Below are positions 24,387-32,000 of a stretch of 32,000 nt of DNA, in pieces. Within the stretch, counting starts at the first letter, position 1. Each line of letters starts with the position of its first letter. This DNA is from CAZGYE01 sp964530165 (GTDB lineage Bacteria; Planctomycetota; Planctomycetia; Planctomycetales; Planctomycetaceae): contig CAZGYE010000027.1 in the NCBI GenBank assembly GCA_964530165.1, positions 1 to 32,000 of the forward strand. Direction: 5' to 3'. Under the pieces are notes generated by a model. It was not told where the DNA came from and ran no database searches. It saw only the letters and a program-made list of their open reading frames with translations. The position numbers and the translations under genes were made by a program.

Positions 24387-24510
24387 TCCGGATTATTCAT
24401 AGGCTGCCCTTATGGTACCCAAAACCGACAACTTGTTGTCGCAACCCGCTGGTTCGGCAGCACATCCACCGACGACGAGTCGTCGGTTTGGGTTTCTATG
24501 AATCATCCGG
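24387..24510. mobile_element. MITE-like element with terminal inverted repeats
   Basis: CCGGATTATTCATAG (24388-24402) is matched in inverse by CTATGAATCATCCGG (24496-24510), 14 of 15 bases. A second inner pair, ACCCAAAACCGAC (24417-24429) and GTCGGTTTGGGT (24482-24493), continues the inverted symmetry with one gap. Between them are two perfect hairpins: CGACAAC/GTTGTCG (24426-24441) and ACCGACGAC/GTCGTCGGT (24468-24487). The unit is about 124 bp, noncoding and flanked by TA on each side, as expected of a non-autonomous transposon or insertion-sequence remnant. It lies between the aldehyde dehydrogenase and PQQ propeller genes. Confidence 0.75.
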
Positions 24511-24626
24511 GTTAGAGAAGTGTTGCGGGGATTGCGATCTCAGCGGATTTCAGCTTCGTTGACTGACGACATGCAAGTTGCCACACTGGAGATGCTTCAA
24601 AACGTGCTTGAAGTTCAAGGGGATCC

Positions 24627-26003
24627 ATGCAGACGAAGGGTCAACCGATGCGATGTGACGATCCACTTCGACGACTTTCGATTGCGATTGGGGTGGTGTT
24701 TGTTCTGTCAGCCGGGTCGCGAGGCCTTGTCGCCGAGAATTGGCCCCAGTGGCGTGGACCGTTGGGGAACGGCATCTGTAGAGAAAAGAACATCCCCAGC
24801 CAGTGGAGCCGGACGAAAAACGTTGCGTGGCGGCTGAAACTGCCCGGTCCGGCCGGTGCGAGCCCCATCGTGTGGAACGACCGAATTTTTTTGACGTCGG
24901 TCGACGGCGATCAGCTCATTCTGATATGCGTGCGCACCGACGGGAAACAGTTGTGGCGACAGACGGTTGGCTACGGCAACAAGAATGTTCGCGGCGACGA
25001 GGGCAACTCGGCTTCTCCGTCGCCGGTGACCGACGGGAAGCACGTTTGGTCGTTCATGGCAACTGGAGATCTCGCCTGTTTCGACACGACCGGCAAGCGC
25101 GCGTGGAAGATGAACTTGCAGGACCGGTACGGCGCGTTCGACATCCAATTTGGTCTGACCTCGACGCCGGTGCTGCACGAAGGCCGCTTGTTCTTACAGT
25201 TGATTCACGGCAACATGTGGACGCCTCCCGGCAAAGAAGCGCTGGTGATCGCAATGAATGCGCTGACCGGCGACGAGATTTGGAAAAGCTACCGAGAAAC
25301 GGGCGCATACAATGAGAACAAACACTCGTACGCGTCGCCCATATTATACGACGACGGCACGCTGAAGTTTCTGATTACGCATGGCGCCGATTATACGATC
25401 GCCTATCGTCTCAACGACGGCGGCGAGCTTTGGCGGCTGGGAGGGCTCAATCCGCAGCACGATCCGCTGAAAAGATACCATCCCACGCTCCGCTTCGGCG
25501 CCTCCCCGACAGCGGTTCCGGGGATGATTGTCGTTCCCACGGCAAAGAACGGGCCTGTGTTTGCAGTTCGTCCAAACTTCAAGGGGGACATCACCAGTTC
25601 CCGGAAAGCCCACATCTGGAGCCGCGACGCCAATACGCCCGATGTGCCGTGTCCCCTCATTCATGGCGGCTTGGTTTACCTGTGCCGCGAAAACGGAAAC
25701 CTGATCTGCCTCGAAGCTGCTACAGGCAAAGAACTGTATCACGAGCGGACCCACCGCATTCGGCACCGAGCCTCTCCCGTCTACGCCGACGGAAAAGTCT
25801 ACCTGACCGCCCGAGACGGAAGGATCACCGTCGTCCAGGCCGGTCGTGAGTTCAAAATGCTTGCCCAGAACGAGCTGGGAGAGGACATGACGGCTTCACC
25901 GGTTATCTCGAACGGAACAGTTTACCTGCGCACATTCGAGGCGCTGTGGGCAATCCGCGATCAAAGAAAATCTGCAAACCGTCGTTCAGAACTGCGCCAT
26001 TGA
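24627..26003 (+). CDS. Secreted PQQ-type beta-propeller protein (second copy)
   Basis: A 458-residue protein. ATG 24627 is preceded by AAGGGG; ATG 24648 seven codons later would give a tidier signal peptide. A hydrophobic segment (about 17-35) ends at LVA before ENWPQWRGP. Blades follow in PQQ_2 style (LICVRTDGKQLWRQ, ACFDTTGKRAWKM, IAMNALTGDEIWK, ICLEAATGKELY). It shares this architecture with the protein at 17725-19104 but differs clearly in the blade sequences, so it is a distant paralogue and not a recent duplicate. It is probably an extracytoplasmic beta-propeller of unknown ligand. Its stop codon region overlaps the convergent small gene by 18 bases. The MITE-like element ends about 115 bases upstream of the start and may separate the gene from its original promoter. 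Confidence 0.87.
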   Translation: MQTKGQPMRCDDPLRRLSIAIGVVFVLSAGSRGLVAENWPQWRGPLGNGICREKNIPSQWSRTKNVAWRLKLPGPAGASPIVWNDRIFLTSVDGDQLILICVRTDGKQLWRQTVGYGNKNVRGDEGNSASPSPVTDGKHVWSFMATGDLACFDTTGKRAWKMNLQDRYGAFDIQFGLTSTPVLHEGRLFLQLIHGNMWTPPGKEALVIAMNALTGDEIWKSYRETGAYNENKHSYASPILYDDGTLKFLITHGADYTIAYRLNDGGELWRLGGLNPQHDPLKRYHPTLRFGASPTAVPGMIVVPTAKNGPVFAVRPNFKGDITSSRKAHIWSRDANTPDVPCPLIHGGLVYLCRENGNLICLEAATGKELYHERTHRIRHRASPVYADGKVYLTARDGRITVVQAGREFKMLAQNELGEDMTASPVISNGTVYLRTFEALWAIRDQRKSANRRSELRH

Positions 26004-26294
26004 GGTCATGTGTTCGGCATCGAGGGGAACACCGACAACGGCCAATCGCGGAGGCTGCTCGGGCTCGGTTTGCTCTGCAAGCTGCTCCAACTGAGTTTCG
26101 ATCATTTTCAGCCGGCTGGCGATTTGATCTCGGCGATTGGACCATTTCTTTTGCCAAGAGACGAAGAGCGATTCCACGCGGGCTTCTTCATTGCGGTTGT
26201 GCTCCAGATTGCGGTGTAGATGAACCAGTGAACGTCCCAAACGCGACTTGACCGACTGAAGTTCCTGTCGGCCCTCAAGCTGAGAAGAAGGCAT
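25986..26294 (-). CDS. Small charged helical protein, function unknown
   Basis: A 102-residue protein of no family I recognise. Support for a real gene: GGGAG stands 8 bases before ATG 26294, and the composition is protein-like, with long amphipathic helical segments (SVKSRLGRSLVHLHRNLEHN; RLKMIETQLEQLAEQTEPEQ). It has no signal peptide or membrane segment. Residues 14-75 probably form a coiled coil or helical hairpin rich in Arg, Glu and Gln. A short apolar strand follows (PRLAVVGVPL, 82-91). It overlaps the 3' end of the convergent PQQ gene by 18 bases. A cytoplasmic structural or regulatory role is a guess. Confidence 0.6.
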   Translation of the reverse strand: MPSSQLEGRQELQSVKSRLGRSLVHLHRNLEHNRNEEARVESLFVSWQKKWSNRRDQIASRLKMIETQLEQLAEQTEPEQPPRLAVVGVPLDAEHMTSMAQF

Positions 26295-26442
26295 TCAGTG
26301 CTCCCTGAGGTGCTCGCGGGTCGCTGCGAGAAAATATGCGATGACTTTTCGCTGTGCATAAAACAGATCGACATCAACTTTTAACAAACTTGAGATGTTT
26401 GAGTGGCGTGAAGATAGAGAAATGAATTACGTGAATAGATAA

Positions 26443-26468
26443 TCTGCACAACGTTAACCATGTGCAGA
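26443..26468. terminator. 8-bp inverted repeat downstream of the clpC-methyltransferase unit
   Basis: TCTGCACA (26443-26450) pairs perfectly with TGTGCAGA (26461-26468) over a 10-base loop containing GTTAAC. It lies about 100 bases past the methyltransferase stop on the minus strand, followed by TTATCTATTC, which could be a weak intrinsic terminator. It also lies about 150 bases before the start of the small gene at 26294, so an operator role is the alternative. Confidence 0.4.
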
Positions 26469-26564
26469 AACCCATTTGCTCCGTCACTGATTTGAAGTGT
26501 GCGATTCGCGTTTCGGAAGGAAAACCGGAATCGGCATGATCTGCCGGTTGTAGAGACTTCCGCC

Positions 26565-27263
26565 TCAGCGCTGTCCGACGATCGTCCAGTGGCGGTCGGT
26601 GGTCTGTCTGACCCCACCGGCGGGAAAGTCCAATTCGACGAGGAGTTGTCTGATTTCACCGAGCGTCAGCGCGGCACAAAGGGAATCGCGAAACATCTGC
26701 CGCTGATGTGTATTCGCAGTGCCAGCATAGGTTGCCACAAGGTCGTCTACCGTCTCTAAGTTGTTGGGCCGCAACAGGTCGCGAACGAAAAGCAGGCCCC
26801 CAGGGCGCAGCACGCGGACCATCTCATCGAGCACGCGCCTCGGTTCGGGAATGTGGTGAACGATGCTGTTAGACATGACGGCATCGAAGCTGTCGCCGGC
26901 ATAGGGCAGTTGTTTCGCATCGGTCTGTTCGAGGCGAATCCGATCGCGGAGCCTGGCAGCAGAGACATTCCGCCTGGCCACTTTCAGCATCTCACGAGCG
27001 AGATCGATCGCGATCACCTTACAGCAGTCCTCTTGCCGGCACAGCGCGATCGGAATCTGAGCCGTCCCTGTCCCGGCATCCAGAACAATGAGGGGGGCGC
27101 TCCGGTCCTGCAATCGTTTTCGCGCGGCCGTCAGTTCAATGGCCTTGAGAAAATCATCGACGAAGACCCGGTTGACCTTGCTGTGGTCCATCGAACCATA
27201 ATCGAGCGCCTCTTCAGGCGAATCCATCACTTCGGGTTCGAGCGTGCGGGGGATGGCGGTCAT
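26565..27263 (-). CDS. Class I SAM-dependent methyltransferase
   Basis: A 232-residue Rossmann-fold methyltransferase. Motif I is VLDAGTGTAQIPIA (60-73). The motif II acid is in VIAIDLAREML, then the adenine-binding LEQTDAKQLPYAGDSFDAV, and motif IV/post-I SNSIVHHIPEP and VRVLRPGGLLFVRD. This is the UbiE/Methyltransf_11 pattern for small-molecule substrates; the substrate itself is unknown. Its ATG overlaps the clpC stop codon in a 4-base ATGA, so translation is almost certainly coupled to clpC and the two are cotranscribed. Such tight linkage suggests a role under proteostasis or stress control, but this is inference. Confidence 0.9.
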   Translation of the reverse strand: MTAIPRTLEPEVMDSPEEALDYGSMDHSKVNRVFVDDFLKAIELTAARKRLQDRSAPLIVLDAGTGTAQIPIALCRQEDCCKVIAIDLAREMLKVARRNVSAARLRDRIRLEQTDAKQLPYAGDSFDAVMSNSIVHHIPEPRRVLDEMVRVLRPGGLLFVRDLLRPNNLETVDDLVATYAGTANTHQRQMFRDSLCAALTLGEIRQLLVELDFPAGGVRQTTDRHWTIVGQR

Positions 27264-29800
27264 TCGCCTTCATTTGCGGACTCTTGGTCATCGCCTTCGG
27301 CGGAGCCAACGGTGGCGAGTTCCTGCTCCTCTGGTTCCGCTTCGAGAGCGCCTTCGAAGTCGAGCCGCTTCTCATCGCCGACCTCTTTCACAGTCACCCG
27401 AATCAGATTCTTGCCTTCAAAGACGCCGCGGAGCAGTTCCTCGGAAAGCGGGTCTTCGATGTACTGTTCGACCGACCGGCGGAGCGGGCGGGCGCCGTAT
27501 TCGAGCTCGCCGCCTTTGTCGATTAAGTGCTCGCGGGCCTCGTCGGTCAGCTCCAGCGTCAGGCCCCGTTCGCCCAACCGTTCGCGGACTTTCGACAGTT
27601 CGATGTCGACGATCAGCTTCAGGTCTTCGCGCGTCAACTGGCGGAAGACGACGACTTCGTCCAGCCGGCCGAGAAATTCGGGTTTGAACTCGGCCTCGAT
27701 CTCGTACATGAGATTCCTTTTCATGTTCTCGTAGCTGGTCTGCTCGTCTTTCTTGACGAAGCCGAAGTCGGCGCCGCTGGCGATCGTCTTGGCGCCCACG
27801 TTGGTGGTCATGATGAGCACGACGTTCTTGAAATCGACTTTGCGGCCGAAGCTGTCGGTCAGATGGCCTTCTTCCATGATCTGCAACAGCATGTTGAAGA
27901 CGTCGGGATGCGCCTTCTCGATTTCGTCGAGCAGCACGACCGCATACGGACGCCGGCGAATCTTCTCGGTCAACTGGCCCCCTTCTTCATAGCCGACGTA
28001 ACCCGGAGGGGCGCCGATCAACCGGCTGACGTTGTGCTTCTCCATGTACTCGCTCATGTCAATCTGGACGAGCGCCTCTTCGTCGCCGAAAAGAAACTCG
28101 GTCAGCGTCTTGGCGAGCAGCGTCTTGCCGACGCCGGTCGGACCGGAAAACAGGAATACGCCGGTCGGACGTTTGGGATCCTTCAGTCCGCTGCGGCTTC
28201 GTCGGACCGCTTTGGAGATCTGCTTGATTGCCTCGTGCTGGCTGATGACCCGCTTGTGCAGGTCCTCTTCCATTTGCAGGAGGCGCACGGCATCTTCGCT
28301 CGACAGCCGCGTCAGCGGGATGCCGGTCATCTTGGCGACGACTTCAGCGATGACCTCGGCATCGACAACGCCGTCGGTTTCTTTCGTCTTTTCGCGCCAG
28401 TCCCGGGTGAGTGATTCTTTCTTCTTTTTCACCTTGTCGGCCTGGTCGCGCAGGCCGGCCGCCTTCTCGAAATCCTGATTGGCGACCGCCTCTTCCTTGG
28501 ACTGATTCAGCCGTTCGATTTCATCATCGAGTTCCTTCAAATCCGGCGGCCGAACCATCGACTTCAGTCGGATGCGGGCGCCCGATTCGTCGATCACGTC
28601 GATTGCCTTGTCCGGCAGGCAGCGGCCGGTAATGTAACGCGTCGAAAGCTCAACCGCCTTCTCCAACGCATCATCGGTAATCTGCACGCGGTGGTGCTGT
28701 TCGTACCGCTCGCGAAGACCTCTAAGAATGTCGACCGTCTCGCTCGCCGACGGCGGGTCGACAATCACCGTCTGGAAGCGACGTTCCAGGGCGCCGTCTT
28801 TCTCGACATACTTGCGGTACTCGTCCAGCGTGGTCGCACCGATGCACTGCAACTCGCCGCGGCTGAGGGCGGGTTTGAGCACGTTCGAGGCGTCGATGGC
28901 CCCCTCGGCGCCGCCGGCGCCGACCAGCGTGTGCAATTCGTCGATGAACAGAACCGTGTTCTTGGCCCGCCGCACCTCGTTCATCACGGCCTTGATGCGT
29001 TCTTCGAACTGGCCGCGATACTTCGTGCCCGCCACCATCATCGCCAAATCGAGCACGACAATACGCTTGTCGCGCAGTAATTCGGGAACGCCTCCTTCCA
29101 CCACCATCTGGGCGAATCCTTCTACGATGGCCGTCTTGCCGACGCCCGCCTCGCCCAGCAACACCGGATTGTTCTTCTGACGCCGGCAGAGGATTTGAAT
29201 GACGCGCTCGATCTCTCGCTCGCGGCCGATCACCGGGTCGAGCTTGTTCTGGCGCGCAAGCTCGGTGAGGTCGCGGCCAAAGCTGTCCAGCGCCGGCGTC
29301 TTGCTCTTGCCCGACTTGGACGACGCGCCGGTCGCCCGCTCGCCGCTTTCAGGCCCGTCCAGCCCGTGACCGAGCAGGTTCAGAACTTCTTCGCGAACGT
29401 CCTCAAGTTTCAGGCCCAAATTCATCAGCACCTGTGCGGCCACGCCTTCCTGTTCGCGCAACAACCCCAGCAGCAGGTGTTCGGTGCCGACATAGTTGTG
29501 GTTCAGGTTGCGGGCCTCTTCCATCGCGTATTCAATGACCTTCTTTGCCCGCGGTGTTTGCGGCAACTTGCCCATCGTGACCATGTCGGGGCCGGACTGG
29601 ACGATCTTTTCAACCTCCAGTCGAATCTTCCGCAAATCGACGTCTAGGTTCTTCAACACGTTGGCCGCGACGCCCGAGCCCTCTTTCACCAACCCGAGCA
29701 GAACGTGTTCGGTGCCAATGTATTCGTGATTGAAGCGCTGGGCCTCCTGATTGGCCAACTGCATCACTTTACGGGCCCGATCGGTAAATCGCTCGTACAT
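27260..29800 (-). CDS. clpC: ATP-dependent Clp protease ATPase subunit ClpC
   Basis: An 846-residue Hsp100 protein with the full ClpC order. Two Clp-N repeats (about 4-55 and 80-135) bind adaptors. AAA+ domain 1 has Walker A GEAGVGKT (216-223) and Walker B VLFIDE (283-288). A UVR-like coiled segment covers about 422-460. AAA+ domain 2 has Walker A GPTGVGKT (553-560) and Walker B VLLDE (622-626), then the D2-small domain. The acidic tail (from about 818) is likely disordered. ClpC unfolds substrates and feeds them to ClpP in the cytoplasm; no clpP is in the window. A GGGAG-containing site precedes ATG. No CIRCE- or CtsR-like operator was recognised upstream. It is divergent from the Clp-N::ThiD2::ThiE gene 453 bases away and coupled to the methyltransferase downstream. 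Confidence 0.97.
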   Translation of the reverse strand: MYERFTDRARKVMQLANQEAQRFNHEYIGTEHVLLGLVKEGSGVAANVLKNLDVDLRKIRLEVEKIVQSGPDMVTMGKLPQTPRAKKVIEYAMEEARNLNHNYVGTEHLLLGLLREQEGVAAQVLMNLGLKLEDVREEVLNLLGHGLDGPESGERATGASSKSGKSKTPALDSFGRDLTELARQNKLDPVIGREREIERVIQILCRRQKNNPVLLGEAGVGKTAIVEGFAQMVVEGGVPELLRDKRIVVLDLAMMVAGTKYRGQFEERIKAVMNEVRRAKNTVLFIDELHTLVGAGGAEGAIDASNVLKPALSRGELQCIGATTLDEYRKYVEKDGALERRFQTVIVDPPSASETVDILRGLRERYEQHHRVQITDDALEKAVELSTRYITGRCLPDKAIDVIDESGARIRLKSMVRPPDLKELDDEIERLNQSKEEAVANQDFEKAAGLRDQADKVKKKKESLTRDWREKTKETDGVVDAEVIAEVVAKMTGIPLTRLSSEDAVRLLQMEEDLHKRVISQHEAIKQISKAVRRSRSGLKDPKRPTGVFLFSGPTGVGKTLLAKTLTEFLFGDEEALVQIDMSEYMEKHNVSRLIGAPPGYVGYEEGGQLTEKIRRRPYAVVLLDEIEKAHPDVFNMLLQIMEEGHLTDSFGRKVDFKNVVLIMTTNVGAKTIASGADFGFVKKDEQTSYENMKRNLMYEIEAEFKPEFLGRLDEVVVFRQLTREDLKLIVDIELSKVRERLGERGLTLELTDEAREHLIDKGGELEYGARPLRRSVEQYIEDPLSEELLRGVFEGKNLIRVTVKEVGDEKRLDFEGALEAEPEEQELATVGSAEGDDQESANEGE

Positions 29801-30253
29801 CCGATTCTCTCCCTCTCTGATCCCGGAAGATTGTTCCCGGCGTTAAATGCGATCCATTCGGAACGGCAAACGGCCCGAGGGTTGAGTTATGACTTCTTCC
29901 CACAAAAATACGTCATGCAGAGTCGAATGAGAAAAGAACTCAACAATCGGTCAAAACTCTGTCCCTGGACTAGTGCGCTCGAGACGATTGAACCAAACCG
30001 GCGGATCGCGGAAGATGGTATTGGCCCGTATCGCGAAATGATTCACAACCGAATCAATCCATACCTTCTCTCTTCGGAATTCTAGTGTCAAACCCCGACT
30101 GGGGCAAGATGACCCCACGGCGGCCCAACCACAAATCGTTGCTTTTCGAAATGTTTGAGCAAATCTTGTTTTCGCCTCGACACGTGGTCCGTCCGGAGCC
30201 GTCGGCGAGTCGACAAGAGGCCATGACGCCAGCGACCTGCTGAGACCTGATCG
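29801..30253. other. Divergent clpC / thiamine-fusion intergenic region, 453 bp
   Basis: Both promoters must lie here unless transcription comes from further off. A stretch around 29880-29970 is relatively AT-rich. On the minus strand a TTGACC hexamer is visible near 29955, but no good -10 follows at the right distance. A short CCCC-GACT-GGGG hairpin lies near 30095. Plus-strand ORFs in the gap have no ribosome site and look spurious. Confidence 0.4.
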
Positions 30254-31813
30254 ATGATTGAACAAATCCTGACCGAAGGGGCTCGCCGAGCCCTCAAATT
30301 GGCGTCCCAACTGGCCGGCCGGGCCGGCGCCGATCACGTCGAACCGCCGTACTTGTTGCGGGCATTGCTGCTGGATGAGTCTCAGGCGGCGGAAATCCTG
30401 GCCGGACACGGTCTGACGCCCGGGACAGTCGAGACCAGTTGTCCACTTGAAGAGCCCGGGGGCGAACCAACGGAACCGTCGGAAGATGTTGACGCCAAAA
30501 CCGTTCGAAACAGCGAGACGCTCCAAAATGTGATCGCTGCCGCGCGTCGACAGGCTGCTTTAGCCGGCCGGCATGCCGAAATCGGCACCGAACACCTTCT
30601 CTACGGTCTCGCCTCGGTCGACTCATCCGTTGTACCCGTTTTGTGGCAACACGGTTTGCATCCTGAGACAATTCTGGGACGCATGTCCCAGACGACCGGC
30701 TTCAGCACCAAGCCGCTCGAAGTCGATATCAGGCTTTCCGGGCCAAAGCAGACGGTTACGGATCGTACCGATACGCTCCGCATCATCGATGCGGCCGCCA
30801 ACCGCGCTCGCGAAGGACTCCGGGTGATTGAGGATTTCGTTCGCTTTGCACTCGACGACGCACATCTGACCGCCCTGCTGAAAGAGTGCCGCCATGAATT
30901 CACGCAAACACTTGCAGAGGTCGACTGGTTCGAGCTGCTGCCCGCACGCGATACGCCCGGGGACGTCGGCGCCGCGCTCAGCACGCCGGCCGAAACGGTC
31001 CGCGCTTCCCCCGTGGAGGTGCTCGAGGCGAATTTCAAACGAGTGCAAGAAGCAGCCCGCACGCTGGAAGAGTTCGGCAAAATCATTTCCACGTCGCTCG
31101 GCGAACGACTCGGTCGGATACGCTACGAATTGTACACACTGGAAAAGGCGGTCCTTTGCACCTACGCAAATCGGCAACGCCTTGACGGCCGGGATCTCTA
31201 CCTACTGGTGACGGACGCGCTGTGCCATCACGGTTCGGGGCCGACCGTCCGGCACGCTCTGGAGGCGGGGGTCGGGATCATCCAGCTCCGCGAGAAATCG
31301 ATGTCTGACCGCCCGTTGGTCGAGCACGGCCGACAAGTCCGCGAGTGGACCCGCCGGGCGGGCGCACTGCTCATCATGAACGATCGTCCCGATCTGGCGG
31401 TCCTGACAGATGCCGACGGCGTCCACGTCGGCCAGGACGAATTGAGCGTCCGCGAGGCCCGCCGCATCGTCGGGTCCGCTCGGCTGGTCGGCGTCTCGAC
31501 CCACACCCTCGGGCAGGCCCGGCAGGCGGTTCTGGACGGAGCCGACTACATCGGCGTCGGCCCGGTCTTCCCGTCAACGACAAAGGCGTTCGACGAACTG
31601 TCCGGTCTGGAGTTCGTGCGACAAGTTGCCGCTGAGATTACGCTGCCCTGGTTCGCCATCGGCGGCATCGACGCTGAAAACATCGATCAGGTGCTCAGCG
31701 CCGGCGCGTCCCGCGTGGCTGTCAGCGGCGCCGTCTGCGCCGCGGAAGCCCCGGCCACTGTCACCCGGAAATTGCTCGAACGGATCCGCCAGCACGCCGG
31801 CGACGTCCTGTGA
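30254..31813 (+). CDS. Clp-N double repeat fused to ThiD2 and thiamine phosphate synthase (ThiE)
   Basis: A 519-residue protein with three parts. Residues 1-55 (ARRALKLASQLAGRAGADHV ... LLRALL) and 85-145 (LQNVIAAARRQAALAGRHAE ... GTEHLLYGLA) are the two halves of a Clp N-domain like that of ClpC, split by an acidic linker. Residues 173-300 resemble the ThiD2 domain (RIIDAAANRAREGLRVIEDF) found ahead of ThiE in cyanobacteria and other bacteria. Residues 314-515 are ThiE: QLREKS (344-349), MNDRPDLAV (375-383), VHVGQDEL (390-397), GVGPVFPSTTK (434-444) and AIGGID (468-473). The ThiE part would join HMP-PP and thiazole phosphate to thiamine phosphate. The Clp-N part suggests contact with Clp adaptors or substrates (inference). 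The start is set by the Clp-N N-terminus; its ribosome site is weak. The stop overlaps the next ORF (GTGA). Confidence 0.88.
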   Translation: MIEQILTEGARRALKLASQLAGRAGADHVEPPYLLRALLLDESQAAEILAGHGLTPGTVETSCPLEEPGGEPTEPSEDVDAKTVRNSETLQNVIAAARRQAALAGRHAEIGTEHLLYGLASVDSSVVPVLWQHGLHPETILGRMSQTTGFSTKPLEVDIRLSGPKQTVTDRTDTLRIIDAAANRAREGLRVIEDFVRFALDDAHLTALLKECRHEFTQTLAEVDWFELLPARDTPGDVGAALSTPAETVRASPVEVLEANFKRVQEAARTLEEFGKIISTSLGERLGRIRYELYTLEKAVLCTYANRQRLDGRDLYLLVTDALCHHGSGPTVRHALEAGVGIIQLREKSMSDRPLVEHGRQVREWTRRAGALLIMNDRPDLAVLTDADGVHVGQDELSVREARRIVGSARLVGVSTHTLGQARQAVLDGADYIGVGPVFPSTTKAFDELSGLEFVRQVAAEITLPWFAIGGIDAENIDQVLSAGASRVAVSGAVCAAEAPATVTRKLLERIRQHAGDVL

Positions 31814-32000
31814 CACACGACCGCAGTGATTCGGACCGGCTGTCGACCAATCGCAGTTCAATCGCCGATGCCGACGTCGAGATTGAACGCCGTTTGCACG
31901 ATGCGTCGTTCGTGGCGATGGTGCGCCACAACACGACCCATCCAATCGCGCAAGTCGTTGCGGACCTCGCCTGCGATCTTGGAAAAAGTCACGTGTTGGC
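31810..32000 (+). CDS. Start of an unidentified gene, cut by window edge
   Basis: GTG 31810 overlaps the stop of the thiamine-fusion gene in a 4-base GTGA, the usual sign of coupled translation. The frame then stays open for 63 codons to the edge. The visible N-terminus is polar (THDRSDSDRLSTNRSS), followed by a helical segment with DVEIERRLHDASFVAMVRHN. I recognise no family from this fragment. Its position suggests cotranscription with the thiamine gene. Confidence 0.55.
   Translation, partial: MTHDRSDSDRLSTNRSSIADADVEIERRLHDASFVAMVRHNTTHPIAQVVADLACDLGKSHVL

Noticed and set aside
27527..28414. 295-codon plus-strand ORF
   Set aside because: Antisense shadow of clpC, with no motifs of its own.
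30239..30252. GCTGAGACCTGATC just upstream of the ThiE fusion, resembling the CTGAGA and ACCTGATC words of a TPP riboswitch
   Set aside because: The two words are fused with no intervening stem, and the other THI-box helices are absent, so no functional aptamer can form. It is probably chance or a remnant.

Overview
The window looks like chromosomal DNA from a Planctomycetota bacterium, probably near Pirellulales and possibly from a metagenome assembly. The evidence is the gene content: GYF_2 proteins, PQQ-type beta-propellers carrying the WPQWRGP signature after a signal peptide, a DUF1080 (3-keto-disaccharide hydrolase) protein, a Tat-exported Gfo/Idh/MocA oxidoreductase, ThuA and NIPSNAP proteins, on GC-rich DNA with many GTG or TTG starts. 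No tRNA, rRNA, CRISPR array or transposase was seen.

Layout. 1-5305: a palindromic hairpin, a small exported protein, then a leftward group of an OYE-family flavin oxidoreductase, a GYF_2 membrane protein and a PLP aminotransferase. 5306-7206: a palindromic repeat and a rightward acyl-CoA synthetase, divergent from the flavoenzyme. 7225-10369: leftward thioredoxin-like protein, Tat-exported oxidoreductase and phosphoglycerate dehydrogenase. 10748-14115: a ferredoxin/flavodoxin-NADP reductase facing a transketolase/AceE-like TPP enzyme. 14514-17772: an HMGL-like aldolase, an array of thirteen 8-bp repeats and a 680-residue chorismate mutase / prephenate dehydratase / ACT / DAHP synthase fusion. 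17725-22794: two leftward secreted proteins (DUF1080, PQQ propeller) divergent from two rightward ones (NIPSNAP, MBL-like/ThuA). 22819-26294: aldehyde dehydrogenase, a MITE-like element, a second PQQ propeller and a small helical protein. 26565-32000: clpC with a translationally coupled methyltransferase, divergent from a protein joining a double Clp-N domain to ThiD2 and ThiE, which overlaps a partial ORF at the edge.

Most of the window is core metabolism (serine, aromatic amino acids, thiamine, acyl-CoA, TPP-dependent decarboxylation) mixed with the secreted-protein repertoire typical of planctomycetes. The two observations most worth following are the Clp-N::ThiD2::ThiE fusion encoded head-to-head with clpC, and the CM-PDT-ACT-DAHPS fusion, which places the first committed shikimate step and two chorismate-to-phenylalanine steps in one chain beside a feedback-type ACT domain. 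The second sits next to a simple-sequence array and overlaps the 3' end of its convergent neighbour, which hints at a recombination junction. All calls come from reading motifs; no database search was run.
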